Origin: an uncultured Pelagibacteraceae bacterium
GTDB taxonomy: Bacteria > Pseudomonadota > Alphaproteobacteria > Pelagibacterales > Pelagibacteraceae
Assembly (NCBI GenBank): GCA_902524545.1
Contig: CABZDW010000003.1
Span: forward strand, 19,849 to 83,848
Length of the DNA: 64,000 bases
Reading direction: 5' to 3'
The notes under the pieces: model-generated
The model's database searches: none
Seen by the model: the letters and a program-made list of their open reading frames with translations, nothing else
Told to the model about the DNA's origin: nothing
Shown here: one piece after another, positions 1-8,922 of the stretch
How the letters are laid out: the number at the start of each line of letters is the position of its first letter
Numbering within the stretch: position 1 is the stretch's first letter
Program-made: the position numbers and the translations under genes

Positions 1-567
1 AGGATTACCAGTCGTTCCAGATGTATAAATTATACAAGCAAGATCTTTCCTTTGTAGATTTTGATTAAAACTTATTTTAGGGTCTAATTTCTTTTTTTTT
101 AAATATTCATCAAATATATTTTCTATATTCTCAACCCTTTCATTTATGCTTTCAATAGATAAAACTTTTATTTCATCTGAGATAAATTTTTCAATTTTTT
201 TTAATTGGATTTCATTAGAAACGATACAAATTTTTGGCTGACAATCATTAATAATATATTCATAGTCCCCCTCTGAATAAGTTGTAAATAATGGTACTGT
301 GACACCACCTGCATTCATAATTGATATGTCAGAGATAAGCCACTCAGGTCGATTTTCAGACAACAGGATACATCGGTCTCCTACGGTTACATTTTCTTTC
401 AAGTATTCAGATAAAATTTGAATTTTAGAAGCAACCTGTTCCCAAGTCAAAAAATCTTTTTTATTTTCTTTTAACCATTTTAAGAATGGCTTATCAACAA
501 CTGGATTTATTTCTCTGTACTTTGTAAAAAAAAGTTCAACTAAACTGTTTATTCTATTTAATTGCAT
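1..567 (-). CDS. AMP-binding acyl-CoA synthetase, N-terminal part (runs off window)
   Basis: The reading frame is open from an ATG at 567 down to the first base, giving 189 residues of the N-terminal half of an adenylate-forming enzyme. The stretch RCILLSENRPEW and the phosphate-binding signature YTSGTTGNP at the very end are typical of long-chain fatty acyl-CoA synthetases (FadD/FAA1-like), which activate fatty acids to acyl-CoA through an acyl-adenylate. The C-terminal catalytic part lies outside the window, so chain-length specificity cannot be judged. The tRNA-Leu gene starts a few bases upstream on the same strand. Confidence 0.85.
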   Translation of the reverse strand, partial: MQLNRINSLVELFFTKYREINPVVDKPFLKWLKENKKDFLTWEQVASKIQILSEYLKENVTVGDRCILLSENRPEWLISDISIMNAGGVTVPLFTTYSEGDYEYIINDCQPKICIVSNEIQLKKIEKFISDEIKVLSIESINERVENIENIFDEYLKKKKLDPKISFNQNLQRKDLACIIYTSGTTGNP

Positions 568-571
568 AATT

Positions 572-656
572 TGGTGGGCGAAGAGAGAATCGAACTCTCA
601 CTTCTTGCAAAACACGATTTTGAGTCGTGCGCGTCTACCAGTTCCGCCATTCGCCC
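572..656 (-). tRNA. tRNA-Leu (anticodon CAA)
   Basis: The reverse complement folds as a tRNA. The acceptor arm GGGCGAA pairs with TTCGCCC, followed by A and an encoded CCA. The anticodon stem CACGA/TCGTG closes the loop CTCAAAA, with anticodon CAA. The T-arm GAGAG-TTCGATT-CTCTC is perfect. The extended variable region between anticodon and T arms fits the class II tRNA-Leu type. It reads leucine UUG codons. It is the only tRNA seen in the window. Confidence 0.96.
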
Positions 657-714
657 TAATTGTTTAATAATTTATTAAATAGTATAAGAACTAAAATTAT
701 ATTAAAACCAAAAA

Positions 715-1320
715 ATGTTTAAAAATCTTTACAAAAAATGTTTAGATTTAGCAGGTCACAAAAATTCCAAATATTACTTGGCGATTGTGTCATTTGTTGA
801 AAGTTCTTTTTTTCCTATTCCTCCTGACGTTATGGTTATTCCGATGGTAATCTCCAAGAAAGCTAATTTTAAAAAAATTTTTCTTATAACAACAATATTT
901 TCAGTTTTAGGGGGTATGCTGGGTTATGTAATCGGGGCATTCTTTTTTGAATTTGGAGCGCACATCATTAATTTTTATAGTTATGAGGATAAACTATATA
1001 ACATTAAAGAAAGCTTGATTAGAAATGATGGTTTTTATGCATGGCTAGGAATACTTTTTTTAGCAGGTTTTACCCCCCTTCCTTATAAAGTTTTTACAAT
1101 TGCTAGTGGTCTTATAGGTTTTAACTTTTTAATTTTTATATTAATAAGCTTAGTTTCAAGAGGTTTAAGATTTTTTTTAGTGTCATATCTCTCTTATAGG
1201 TTTGGAGACTTATTTAATCAATTTATGGATAAACATGGGTCAAAATGGTTTACAATAATTGGAATATTAATTGTCTTAATTGGATTGATGGTCTATTTAA
1301 TTTTTAAATCTAATGTTTAA
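715..1320 (+). CDS. YqaA/DedA-like (VTT domain) membrane protein
   Basis: This 201-residue protein has about five hydrophobic segments. It carries two proline-rich re-entrant motifs typical of the SNARE-associated/VTT superfamily: SSFFPIPPDV near residues 30-39 and FTPLPYKVFTIASG near 119-132. The YqaA branch is related to DedA proteins, some of which flip lipids or support proton-motive force, but the substrate here is unknown. The stop overlaps the start of dsbB by 8 bases, so the two are probably co-translated. The family is assigned from motifs, and no specific function is claimed. Confidence 0.8.
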   Translation: MFKNLYKKCLDLAGHKNSKYYLAIVSFVESSFFPIPPDVMVIPMVISKKANFKKIFLITTIFSVLGGMLGYVIGAFFFEFGAHIINFYSYEDKLYNIKESLIRNDGFYAWLGILFLAGFTPLPYKVFTIASGLIGFNFLIFILISLVSRGLRFFLVSYLSYRFGDLFNQFMDKHGSKWFTIIGILIVLIGLMVYLIFKSNV

Positions 1321-1798
1321 TTTTAAACCTGAGTTATATTTAAAAATAATTTTTCTATTTAGCTTAATTGCTTTAATTTCCGCTTTTTTTATAGAATATG
1401 TTCTTGGACATCAGCCTTGTAATTTATGTTTAATAGAGAGGATCCCTTATGTAATAAGTATAATGATTATAATAGCAATCTTTTTTATTAAAAAAAATCA
1501 AAAATTCTTAGTTTTATTATTAATTCTTACTTTTATCTTCTCTTTTGCAATTTCATTTTATCATTATGGAATTGAACAGGATTTTTTTCAAGAGTCATCT
1601 GTTTGTGGGGCAAAGAGTTTGGATGAAAGTATTACCAAAGAAGATTTACTCAAACAATTAATTGAGAAACCAATAAGCTGTAGAGATGTGACATTTAGGA
1701 TTTTTGGATTTTCACTTACAAGTATTAATATTATGATCAGTTTATTGTTTATTATAACACTTTTAAAAATTTTAAATAAATATGAAAAAAACAAATAG
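1313..1798 (+). CDS. dsbB: Disulfide bond formation protein DsbB
   Basis: DsbB is an inner-membrane quinone reductase that re-oxidises the periplasmic thiol oxidase DsbA and passes electrons to ubiquinone. The 161-residue protein shows four transmembrane stretches. The first-loop redox pair is C36/C39 (QPCNLC), followed by IERIPY. The second pair is C98 and C123 (SSVCG and ISC). No dsbA is in the window. The neighbouring gene coq7 makes the ubiquinone that DsbB uses. The start overlaps the upstream gene, and the end overlaps the coq7 start by 17 bases. Confidence 0.9.
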   Translation: MFNFKPELYLKIIFLFSLIALISAFFIEYVLGHQPCNLCLIERIPYVISIMIIIAIFFIKKNQKFLVLLLILTFIFSFAISFYHYGIEQDFFQESSVCGAKSLDESITKEDLLKQLIEKPISCRDVTFRIFGFSLTSINIMISLLFIITLLKILNKYEKNK

Positions 1799-2312
1799 AA
1801 GAGTTCAGGAATTCATTAGGGTTGACCATGCTGGTGAGAGAGGTGCTGTGAAAATCTATGAGGGTCAATTGTTAGCTTTAAGTACTGTTGTAAAAAATGA
1901 AAATTTAAAAAAAACAATTGAAAATATGAAAGAACATGAGATGGAGCATTGTCAATTTTTTGAAAAAGAAATAAAAAAAAGAAACATTGAACCAACAAAA
2001 TTTTTACCTTTATGGGATTTATTAGGAGTTGGTTTGGGATTTGGCTCTACTTTATTAGGAAAAAAAGCTGCTATGTTATGTACGGCATCTGTTGAAGAAG
2101 TTATTGATAAACATTATTTAGATCAAATTAATCAGCTAGGTCCTGACGAGGAAGAGCTAAAAAAAAAAATAACAAAATTTAGACAGGATGAATTAGATCA
2201 TAAGGACATCGCTTATGAGGAGGGTGCAACAAAAAAAGGTTTTTACGCTATAATGGATAGAATTATCAAAACTGGATCTAAAATAGCAATAAATATTTCT
2301 GAGAAAATCTAA
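1782..2312 (+). CDS. coq7: Demethoxyubiquinone hydroxylase (Coq7 family)
   Basis: Coq7 is a membrane-bound di-iron monooxygenase that performs the last ring hydroxylation in ubiquinone synthesis (demethoxy-UQ to 5-hydroxy-UQ). The ferritin-like di-iron ligands are visible: E19 in DHAGERGAV, an ExxH at E53/H56, E105/E106 in SVEEVIDKH, and E137xxH140 in DELDH. The length of 176 residues fits the short bacterial form. It overlaps dsbB by 17 bases and converges on the HNH gene with a 2-base gap. Confidence 0.92.
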   Translation: MKKTNRRVQEFIRVDHAGERGAVKIYEGQLLALSTVVKNENLKKTIENMKEHEMEHCQFFEKEIKKRNIEPTKFLPLWDLLGVGLGFGSTLLGKKAAMLCTASVEEVIDKHYLDQINQLGPDEEELKKKITKFRQDELDHKDIAYEEGATKKGFYAIMDRIIKTGSKIAINISEKI

Positions 2313-2314
2313 TT

Positions 2315-2884
2315 TTAAGCTTCTAGCTCAACATCCCAATATAAATAGTCCATCCAACTTTTATGTAAATAATTTGGGGGAAAATTCTTTCCATTCCTAT
2401 GTAAATCTTCAGTTGATGGTTGATAAGGATACTGATTGAGTTTCATTCCTGAGGATTTTAATAATTTTCCACCCTTTTTTACATTGCATGCTGAACATGC
2501 TGTTACAACATTATCCCAGTGTGTTTCTCCACCTTTTGATCTTGGCAACAAATGATCAAAAGTTAATTCCTCTCCACTTCCACAATATTGACAAGAAAAT
2601 TTATCCCTTAAAAAAACATTAAATCTTGTGAAACTTGGTTTTGATTGTGGAACTATGTAATCTTTAAGAGCTATAACGCTTGGAAGCTGCATTTTGAATG
2701 ATGGACTTCTTACAACTCTATCATAATTACTCACTATAATAACTCTATCTAAAAAAACTGACTTTACTGTATCTTGCCAAGACCACAACGATAAAGGGTA
2801 ATAACTTAAAGGTCTATAATCAGCATTCAAAACTAATGCAGGGCATTTTTCTAGTGACACATCTTGTTCAATAAAGTTATTCAT
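2315..2884 (-). CDS. HNH endonuclease-domain protein
   Basis: This 189-residue protein has an HNH domain at residues 98-140. A first CxxC (C98, C101) is followed by FDHLLPRSKGG with the catalytic D110-H111, then N125 and a second CxxC (C130, C133) that together form the zinc-ribbon-plus-HNH fold. The N-terminal part (ALVLNADYRPLSYYPL) is a conserved lead-in seen in a widespread single-copy HNH family whose role is not established. Nothing around it suggests an intron, intein or restriction system, so it is treated as a chromosomal housekeeping or repair-type nuclease. Confidence 0.82.
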   Translation of the reverse strand: MNNFIEQDVSLEKCPALVLNADYRPLSYYPLSLWSWQDTVKSVFLDRVIIVSNYDRVVRSPSFKMQLPSVIALKDYIVPQSKPSFTRFNVFLRDKFSCQYCGSGEELTFDHLLPRSKGGETHWDNVVTACSACNVKKGGKLLKSSGMKLNQYPYQPSTEDLHRNGKNFPPNYLHKSWMDYLYWDVELEA

Positions 2885-2929
2885 AAATTAATTTTAACTT
2901 AAATAAAAAATGATTTCAATATTAAGGAC

Positions 2930-3583
2930 TCATTTTATTTTTTTTAAAATATAATTTAAAGCTATACTAGAAGCTTCTATAGGAATGTGATGATCACAAT
3001 TCTTAATTAAATGGGTCTCTATTTCAATGTCAGATCTGATAAAAAAATCTTTTGCCTCTAACATATAGTTAGGTGAGACAACTTGATCAGAGTCACCATG
3101 AATTAAAAGGATATTTGTTAAGACTCTTTTTCTTTTCTTGAGGTCTTCTTGATTAATAATCTTACCAGAAAAACCCACTATACAATTAAATTTGTTTTTA
3201 GATGTAAGTCCTATATTAATTGACATCATGCATCCTTGACTAAAACCAGACAAGCAAATCTTATCGTTTTTTAAATTATATTTAATCTTTATTTCATCTA
3301 TGAATTGATTGAGTTTTTTTTCAGCCTTAATTGATTCCTCTAAGATATAATTTGGATCATCTTTTGTGAGATCAAACCATTGATACCCAGATGGATTAAT
3401 TGGACAAGTTTCGTGACCGTTCGGGCAGAGAAAAATTGTATTTCTAAGGTGCCTTTTCCAATTTAATGAAAGCATGCTTATATCTTTACCATCACTTCCA
3501 TACCCATGTAGTAAAATGACTGCGTTTTCAATTTTCTCGTTTTTTTCTGGCTTTATAATGGTTGTATCAAGGCAAAATGTCAT
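2930..3583 (-). CDS. Alpha/beta hydrolase, phospholipase/carboxylesterase family
   Basis: The 217-residue protein fits the Abhydrolase_2 (YpfH/carboxylesterase) family of cytosolic esterases acting on short acyl esters or lysophospholipids. The oxyanion strand ILLHGYGSDG is near residue 23. The nucleophile elbow GFSQG has S115. The acid residue is in IHGDSDQVV (D166), and the base is H198 or H199 near the C-terminus. No signal peptide is seen. The physiological substrate cannot be read from sequence. It is transcribed divergently from the small HIG1-like gene. Confidence 0.82.
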   Translation of the reverse strand: MTFCLDTTIIKPEKNEKIENAVILLHGYGSDGKDISMLSLNWKRHLRNTIFLCPNGHETCPINPSGYQWFDLTKDDPNYILEESIKAEKKLNQFIDEIKIKYNLKNDKICLSGFSQGCMMSINIGLTSKNKFNCIVGFSGKIINQEDLKKRKRVLTNILLIHGDSDQVVSPNYMLEAKDFFIRSDIEIETHLIKNCDHHIPIEASSIALNYILKKIK

Positions 3584-3632
3584 AGTAATTGATTTATGTT
3601 TTTTTATCTATAAAACAACTTACTATAATTTT

Positions 3633-3836
3633 ATGATTTCTGGAACATTAGTAAAAATTATATCCATTATCTTATTGATGACAGTTGGTTTAGTTCTTAT
3701 TCTTGGCATCGGAACTTTATTTAAAGGTGGTGAAACAAGTAAAAAATATTCTAATAAATTAATGCAATTAAGAGTCTTGCTACAATTTATAGCAATTATA
3801 GCTTTAGTAGCTTTTGCATATTTTTTTAAAAATTAA
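3633..3836 (+). CDS. Small twin-transmembrane HIG1-like protein
   Basis: From the ATG at 3633 this gives a 67-residue protein with two hydrophobic helices separated by a polar loop (GGETSKKYSNKLMQLRV). This is the pattern of the HIG_1_N/twin-transmembrane family common in alphaproteobacteria, where mitochondrial relatives (Rcf1/HIGD) associate with cytochrome oxidase. A longer in-frame extension back to 3474 would run inside the divergent esterase gene, so the internal ATG is preferred. The 3' end overlaps the convergent thioredoxin gene by 4 bases. A role with the respiratory chain is inference only. Confidence 0.72.
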   Translation: MISGTLVKIISIILLMTVGLVLILGIGTLFKGGETSKKYSNKLMQLRVLLQFIAIIALVAFAYFFKN

Positions 3837-4342
3837 TTAAAATTACTCAACCACTTAATAAATTTTTCATCAGCAAAGTCGATTGATCCAATTATTCTTG
3901 CAAACTCAAGTCCATCTTTATTAAAAAGTATAGTTGTAGGAAGACCTCTTAATTTAAATTTCTTTGCTAATGTATCGGGTGGATCAAAATAAATTTCTAA
4001 ATTTTTTATATTCAAATCCTTAAAGAAAGTTAAAGATTTTTGACTAGTATCCTTACCAATATTTATGGGAAATATCTTAAGATTATCCAAATTAGGATTT
4101 TTAGTTAGTAAATCCATAGATGGCATTTCATCTTTACATGGAGCACACCAGGTTGCCCAAAAATTCAATATTACTAGATTTCCCTTATAACTATTTAAGT
4201 TTAATTCTTTATTTTTAATGTCTAAAAACCTTATATCAACGTAACTTTTTAACTCTTTATTAATGACTAAATTTTTTATATCCGTAACTTCATTAGCAAA
4301 AGAATTTGATAGCATTAAAATAAATATTATTAATAATCTCAT
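3833..4342 (-). CDS. TlpA/ResA-type periplasmic thioredoxin
   Basis: This 169-residue protein has an N-terminal signal peptide (residues 1 to about 16, ending NSFA). The thioredoxin-fold redox site is FWATWCAPCKDEMP with C66 and C69. The cis-proline strand LRGLPTTILF follows. TlpA/ResA proteins reduce disulfides in the periplasm, often for cytochrome c or cytochrome oxidase maturation. No cytochrome maturation gene lies next to it. It is divergent from argH with a 24-base gap, so both promoters must be compact. Confidence 0.85.
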   Translation of the reverse strand: MRLLIIFILMLSNSFANEVTDIKNLVINKELKSYVDIRFLDIKNKELNLNSYKGNLVILNFWATWCAPCKDEMPSMDLLTKNPNLDNLKIFPINIGKDTSQKSLTFFKDLNIKNLEIYFDPPDTLAKKFKLRGLPTTILFNKDGLEFARIIGSIDFADEKFIKWLSNFN

Positions 4343-4366
4343 GTTAAAAAGGTATAATTAATTATC

Positions 4367-5758
4367 ATGGTAAAAAATAAAAACAACCAGACAATATGGA
4401 GTACAAGAATTAAAAATAATTCGTCTAATCTCTCGCAAAAAATAGGTAGCTCTATTGATATAGATAAAAGACTTTATAAAGAGGATATAAATGGTTCTAT
4501 TGCTCATGTGGAAATGTTATTTAAACAAAAAATAATCTCTTTTAGAACAAAAAATAAAATTATTTATGGACTAAATAAGATTGAAAAAGAAATATCTAAT
4601 AAAAAATTTGAATTTAATAAAAAATATGAGGACATTCACATAAATATCGAAAAACGATTGTTTCAAATAATTGGTGAAGAAGCTGGGTATCTTCACACAG
4701 CAAGGTCTAGAAACGACCAAGTAATAACTGACTTTAAAATCTGGATTAAATCTGCAAATTATGAAATTAGTATAATGTTAAATAACGTAATTAACAATTC
4801 AATTAATTTAGCTGAAAAAAACGTAGATACTATTATGCCAGGTTTTACCCATTTAAAAAATGCACAAGCAGTCTCGTTTGCACACTATCTAATGGCATAC
4901 GTAGAAATGTTTAAAAGAGACAAAGACAGGTTTAAAAGTAATCTCAAAAGTTTAAATGAAAACCCATTAGGTGTTGCAGCATTAACTGGAACCTCATTTA
5001 ACATAGACAGGAATTATACAACAAAAAAACTTGGTTTTGAGAGACCTACTAATAATTCAATCGATACTATAGCTGATAGAGATTTTGTCTTAGATTTTCT
5101 TTACAGTGTTTCAGTTTGTTCATTACACCTGTCAAGAATTGCAGAGGAATTAATTATCTGGAATTCTGATGGTTTTAATTTAATAAATCTTTCAGACAAA
5201 ATAGTTGCTGGTTCCTCAATAATGCCACAAAAAAAAAATCCTGATCTTTTGGAATATTTAAGAGGCAAATCCGGAATTTCTTTCGGTAATTTGTTTTCAA
5301 TGTTTACTATATTAAAGGGATTGCCTCTATCTTACTTCAAAGATCTTCAAGACGATAAGGAAATAGTTTTCAGGTCCTATGATGTGCTTTTTGAAAGTTT
5401 AAAAATATTTAATGAAATTTTAAAAAACATAAGCCCTAATAAAAAAAGAATGCTTGAATTAGCATACTCTGGATACATTACTGCAACAGATTTAGCTGAT
5501 CATCTTGTTAAAAATAATTCAATGTCTTTTCGAAAGGCTTACCAAAAAACTGCTTCGCTGGTGAATTTAGCTGAAAAAAAAAAGAAAAAACTAAATGAAT
5601 TATCCTTGGAAGACTTAAAAAAGATAGAACCAACATTAACAATCGATGTACTAAAAGTGTTTGATTTAAAGAATTCTGTTAACTCTAAAAAATCTTACGG
5701 CGGAACATCTTTTGATAATATAAAAAAAATGATAAGGAAATATAAAAAATTAAGATGA
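4367..5758 (+). CDS. argH: Argininosuccinate lyase
   Basis: ArgH cleaves argininosuccinate to arginine and fumarate, the last step of arginine synthesis. The 463-residue length is normal. Fumarase/lyase superfamily motifs are clear: TARSRNDQ at 111-118 and the flexible catalytic serine loop GSSIMPQKKNPD at 282-293. It is first in a tight operon. Its TGA stop overlaps the ATG of a small lipoprotein gene, which in turn overlaps lysA, so arginine and lysine genes are translationally linked. Confidence 0.96.
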   Translation: MVKNKNNQTIWSTRIKNNSSNLSQKIGSSIDIDKRLYKEDINGSIAHVEMLFKQKIISFRTKNKIIYGLNKIEKEISNKKFEFNKKYEDIHINIEKRLFQIIGEEAGYLHTARSRNDQVITDFKIWIKSANYEISIMLNNVINNSINLAEKNVDTIMPGFTHLKNAQAVSFAHYLMAYVEMFKRDKDRFKSNLKSLNENPLGVAALTGTSFNIDRNYTTKKLGFERPTNNSIDTIADRDFVLDFLYSVSVCSLHLSRIAEELIIWNSDGFNLINLSDKIVAGSSIMPQKKNPDLLEYLRGKSGISFGNLFSMFTILKGLPLSYFKDLQDDKEIVFRSYDVLFESLKIFNEILKNISPNKKRMLELAYSGYITATDLADHLVKNNSMSFRKAYQKTASLVNLAEKKKKKLNELSLEDLKKIEPTLTIDVLKVFDLKNSVNSKKSYGGTSFDNIKKMIRKYKKLR

Positions 5759-5889
5759 TAAAAAAAATTATATTTTTTGTTTTATTTTGTTGTGTTTTAG
5801 TTTCTTGTGGGAAAAAAGGTGATCCTGAATTCAAAGCTTTAAATAAAGAAATTAAAATACTACAAACTATAATAAACAAAACTTCATGA
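5755..5889 (+). CDS. Very small lipoprotein (LptM/YifL-like), 44 aa
   Basis: This short frame starts at an ATG overlapping the argH stop (ATGA) and ends in a TGA overlapping the lysA start (ATGA). It encodes a hydrophobic signal sequence followed by the lipobox LVSCGKKGDPE, with C18 as the lipidated residue, and a short tail. The C-G-K-K-G-D-P pattern resembles the LptM/YifL family, which helps oxidation of the LPS translocon LptD and is often located near lysA or argH. The double 4-base overlap strongly supports it as a real gene, while the LptM assignment is by resemblance. Confidence 0.8.
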   Translation: MIKKIIFFVLFCCVLVSCGKKGDPEFKALNKEIKILQTIINKTS

Positions 5890-7100
5890 AATACGTAAAC
5901 AAAAGATTAACAGTAGAGAAAGTCAGTTTCCAGAGAATAGCTAAAAAATTTGGAACACCTTTTTACTGTTATTCATATTCAAAATTAAAGGAAAATGTAA
6001 GTAAATTTAAAGAAAGTTTTAAATCTTTTTCACCTTTAATTTGTTTTGCAGTTAAATCTAACACTAATGTTAATTTAATTAGAGAAATTAAAAAGTTTGG
6101 TTTAGGAGCTGATGTAGTCTCTCTAGGTGAACTTATGATAGCCTTAAAAGCAGGAATAAAACCAAATAAGATAGTATTTTCTGGAGTTGGAAAAACTTCT
6201 AGTGAATTAAATTTTGCAATAAATAAAAAAATACTTCTCATTAACGCTGAGTCATTAAGTGAAATAACAGAAATAAATAGAATTGCAAAATTAAGAAAGA
6301 AAAAAGTGAAGGTTGGTGTTAGACTTAATCCAAATACAGATGCAAAAACACTTAATCAAATTTCTACTGGAAAAAAAGAGAATAAATTTGGAGTGAATAA
6401 AAATACATTTCATAAAATTGTAGATTTTTGTAATAGTTCAAAAAACATAGACTTAAAATGTTTGAGTGTTCATATAGGTAGTCAAATTTTAGATCATAAA
6501 CCCTATGGGAAAATGCTTAAAGCTATTGGTCATATCTTAGACAAAACTAATCATCAATTCGAATTTATTGATTTGGGTGGAGGTATGGGAATTAATTATT
6601 CTGATAAAGACAAAACACTTAATTATAAAAAGTATAACGCTGCAATTAATAATTTTTTAAAAAAATATAAAGTTAAAATTATTTTTGAACCTGGTAGATC
6701 TATAATTGGCAATACTAGTATGTTAATTAGTAAAGTCATTTACATAAAGGACAGTGGTAGAAAAAAATTTGTAATTTTAGACGCTGCTATGAATGATCTT
6801 ATGAGACCTGCACTATACGGAGCATTTCATAGAACATTGCCAGTGATAAAATCTAATAAAATATCAAATAAAATTTATGAATTTGTTGGTCCAATTTGTG
6901 AAAGCACTGATAAATTTGTAACGCTTAAAAAATTTCAAAAATTAGAAGAAAAAGATTTAATAGCTATATGCGATGTTGGCGCTTATGGTATGTCTTTAAG
7001 TTCTAATTATAATTTAAGACCTAAACCTATAGAATTATTAATTAAAGGTTCAAAAATTAATGTAATTAGAAAAAGACAAAAGCACACTGAAATAATCTAG
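5886..7100 (+). CDS. lysA: Diaminopimelate decarboxylase
   Basis: LysA is a PLP enzyme that decarboxylates meso-diaminopimelate to L-lysine. The PLP lysine is K57 in FAVKSNTN, and other conserved elements are LGADVVSLGE, HIGSQI (196-201), the glycine-rich DLGGGMG and EPGRS (268-272). The active-site cysteine is C338 in GPICESTD. The 404-residue length is normal. It is the third gene of the argH operon, with plsC following 11 bases later. dapB, elsewhere in the window, feeds the same pathway. Confidence 0.96.
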   Translation: MKYVNKRLTVEKVSFQRIAKKFGTPFYCYSYSKLKENVSKFKESFKSFSPLICFAVKSNTNVNLIREIKKFGLGADVVSLGELMIALKAGIKPNKIVFSGVGKTSSELNFAINKKILLINAESLSEITEINRIAKLRKKKVKVGVRLNPNTDAKTLNQISTGKKENKFGVNKNTFHKIVDFCNSSKNIDLKCLSVHIGSQILDHKPYGKMLKAIGHILDKTNHQFEFIDLGGGMGINYSDKDKTLNYKKYNAAINNFLKKYKVKIIFEPGRSIIGNTSMLISKVIYIKDSGRKKFVILDAAMNDLMRPALYGAFHRTLPVIKSNKISNKIYEFVGPICESTDKFVTLKKFQKLEEKDLIAICDVGAYGMSLSSNYNLRPKPIELLIKGSKINVIRKRQKHTEII

Positions 7101-7111
7101 CTTTTGACAAA

Positions 7112-7813
7112 ATGTTAAGAAACCTCATATTTTCATTATTTTTTTTTACTGGAATTATTATTATTTCAATAATTTTTTTACCCTCATTTTTCTTACCTAA
7201 ACAAGTAGTATTATTTGGTGGTAAGTTAATGGGTTACTGGACTGGCTTTTGCTTAAAATTTTTTCTCTCAACAAAAATAGTAATAAAAGGAACTGAAAAT
7301 ATTATTAGAGATGAAAAATTTTTTATAGCAGCATCTCATCAATCGATGTTTGAAACTTTTTTTCTTCAAACTTTATTTAAGTCACCAGTATTTATTCTCA
7401 AGAAAGAACTATTATTTATACCTATATTTGGCTGGTATCTGAAAAAAATTGGATCCATATCAATTAAAAGAGGTCAAATTACAAAAGATAATCTCGGTTT
7501 TTATAATGAAATTTCAAGCATAGTCGCAAATTCAGACAGACCTCTAATAATTTTTCCCCAAGGAACTAGAGTTTTGCCTAATGAAAGACCCGCTTTTAAA
7601 AAAGGAGCCTCTAGAATTTATGAGAAACTTAAAATTGCTTGTCAGCCAGTTGCTATTAATTCTGGATATGTCTGGCCTAAATCAGGAAGAAAAGTTAGCA
7701 ATAGAACTATTACTATATCTATAATGCAACGAATAAATAATAATTTAGAAAAAGGGATATTTCTTAAAACTTTAGAGGATAAAATTTATTCAGAATTAAA
7801 TCTAATAGATTAG
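7112..7813 (+). CDS. plsC: 1-acyl-sn-glycerol-3-phosphate acyltransferase
   Basis: PlsC adds the second acyl chain to lysophosphatidic acid at the inner membrane. The protein has an N-terminal membrane helix and the acyltransferase motif ASHQSMFETFF (H76, with E81 where the classical motif has Asp). It also has SISIKRG and FPQGTR (148-153). An HX4E variant is common in alphaproteobacterial PlsC proteins, so it is not a sign of inactivity. The gene converges on dnaN with a 4-base overlap of the stop codons. Confidence 0.88.
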   Translation: MLRNLIFSLFFFTGIIIISIIFLPSFFLPKQVVLFGGKLMGYWTGFCLKFFLSTKIVIKGTENIIRDEKFFIAASHQSMFETFFLQTLFKSPVFILKKELLFIPIFGWYLKKIGSISIKRGQITKDNLGFYNEISSIVANSDRPLIIFPQGTRVLPNERPAFKKGASRIYEKLKIACQPVAINSGYVWPKSGRKVSNRTITISIMQRINNNLEKGIFLKTLEDKIYSELNLID

Positions 7814-8922
7814 CCTTTCATAGGCATAACCACGTAGATACTATCAAAATCACCAGGATCTTTTATTAAAACTGGAGATCCTGTATCATTTAAAAATAAC
7901 TCTATTTTTTCCCCATCAAGCTGCGAAGCAACATCTATTAGATATCTTGAATTGAAACTGATTTCTAAATCATGATCAAATTGAACACCTAAAGTTTCAT
8001 TGCCGTCGCCGCTAGTGGTATTGTTAACAGAAAGATTCAATGTATCCTTAGATAATTTAAACTTTACTCCATCTTTTTTATCAAGCGATACTGAAGCAAC
8101 CCTATCAATAGATCCTAAAAATGATTTAATATTTGTTTCTAATTTTTTTTGATTATTTTTTGGAATTACTTGTACATAATTTGGAAATTTTCCATCAATT
8201 AATTTAGAAATTAAAATACTATTAGTTAATTCAAACTTAATTTTTGATTTTAAGTTAGATATTTTAAGATCACCATCATAGTTATCTAATAATGAACAAA
8301 GTTGAAAAATAGTTTTTTTTGGAAGAATAATTGGGTCAAAATTTATTTTTTCATTCAACCTTATTTTTGAAATAGACATTCTGTGACTATCCGTTGCTAC
8401 TGCTGTCAAATAAATCTTATCTTCAACCTCAGTTTGGTGCAAATATATTCCACTTAAGTAATGACGAGTTTCATCATTTGAAATTGAAAATTTACATTTA
8501 TTCAAGAGTTTTAAAAACTTTTTAGAGTCTATAGTAAACACGTTTTCATTGAAATTTTCGTCAGTAAGAGGAAACTCTGAGGAATTTATACAATTTAAAT
8601 TAAATAGAGACTTTTCAGACTCCAATTGAAGTTTATTTTCACTATTTGTAGATAAGTTCAATTTTTTATCTGAAGAAAATTTTCTAACAATATCGAACAT
8701 AATTGAAGAAGTTGTAGTTGTTTTTCCCTCCTCTAAAATTTCAACATTCTTTATTTGATGAATAAATATTAAATCAAGATCTGTCGCTGTTATAGTCAAT
8801 TTTGTATTGCTGGCGTCTAGTAAAACATTAGAAAGAATTTGTAATGTGCTCCTTTTTTCAATAACACCTTGACAGTAATTTAAGGCTTCCTGAAGTTCTT
8901 TTTGATTAATGTTAAATTTCAT
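7810..8922 (-). CDS. dnaN: DNA polymerase III beta subunit (sliding clamp)
   Basis: This 370-residue protein has the three-domain clamp pattern, with the N-terminal MKFNINQKELQEAL, central LLSGIYL-like and C-terminal YLIDVASQL and VVMPMKG elements. The C-terminal VMPM-R/K-G is the near-universal end of DnaN, which forms the protein-binding cleft. The clamp encircles DNA and tethers polymerase III, MutS and other partners. It follows dnaA with a 4-base overlap, the classic dnaA-dnaN operon. recF is not next to it, since a convergent plsC follows. Confidence 0.95.
   Translation of the reverse strand: MKFNINQKELQEALNYCQGVIEKRSTLQILSNVLLDASNTKLTITATDLDLIFIHQIKNVEILEEGKTTTTSSIMFDIVRKFSSDKKLNLSTNSENKLQLESEKSLFNLNCINSSEFPLTDENFNENVFTIDSKKFLKLLNKCKFSISNDETRHYLSGIYLHQTEVEDKIYLTAVATDSHRMSISKIRLNEKINFDPIILPKKTIFQLCSLLDNYDGDLKISNLKSKIKFELTNSILISKLIDGKFPNYVQVIPKNNQKKLETNIKSFLGSIDRVASVSLDKKDGVKFKLSKDTLNLSVNNTTSGDGNETLGVQFDHDLEISFNSRYLIDVASQLDGEKIELFLNDTGSPVLIKDPGDFDSIYVVMPMKG

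Noticed and set aside
2315-2884. HNH gene as a homing endonuclease or mobile element
   Set aside because: No intron, intein or repeats are near, and the N-terminal part matches a broadly conserved chromosomal HNH family.
7370-7390. PlsC inactive because the HX4D motif has Glu instead of Asp
   Set aside because: The HQSxxE form is common in alphaproteobacterial PlsC proteins, and the other motifs are intact.
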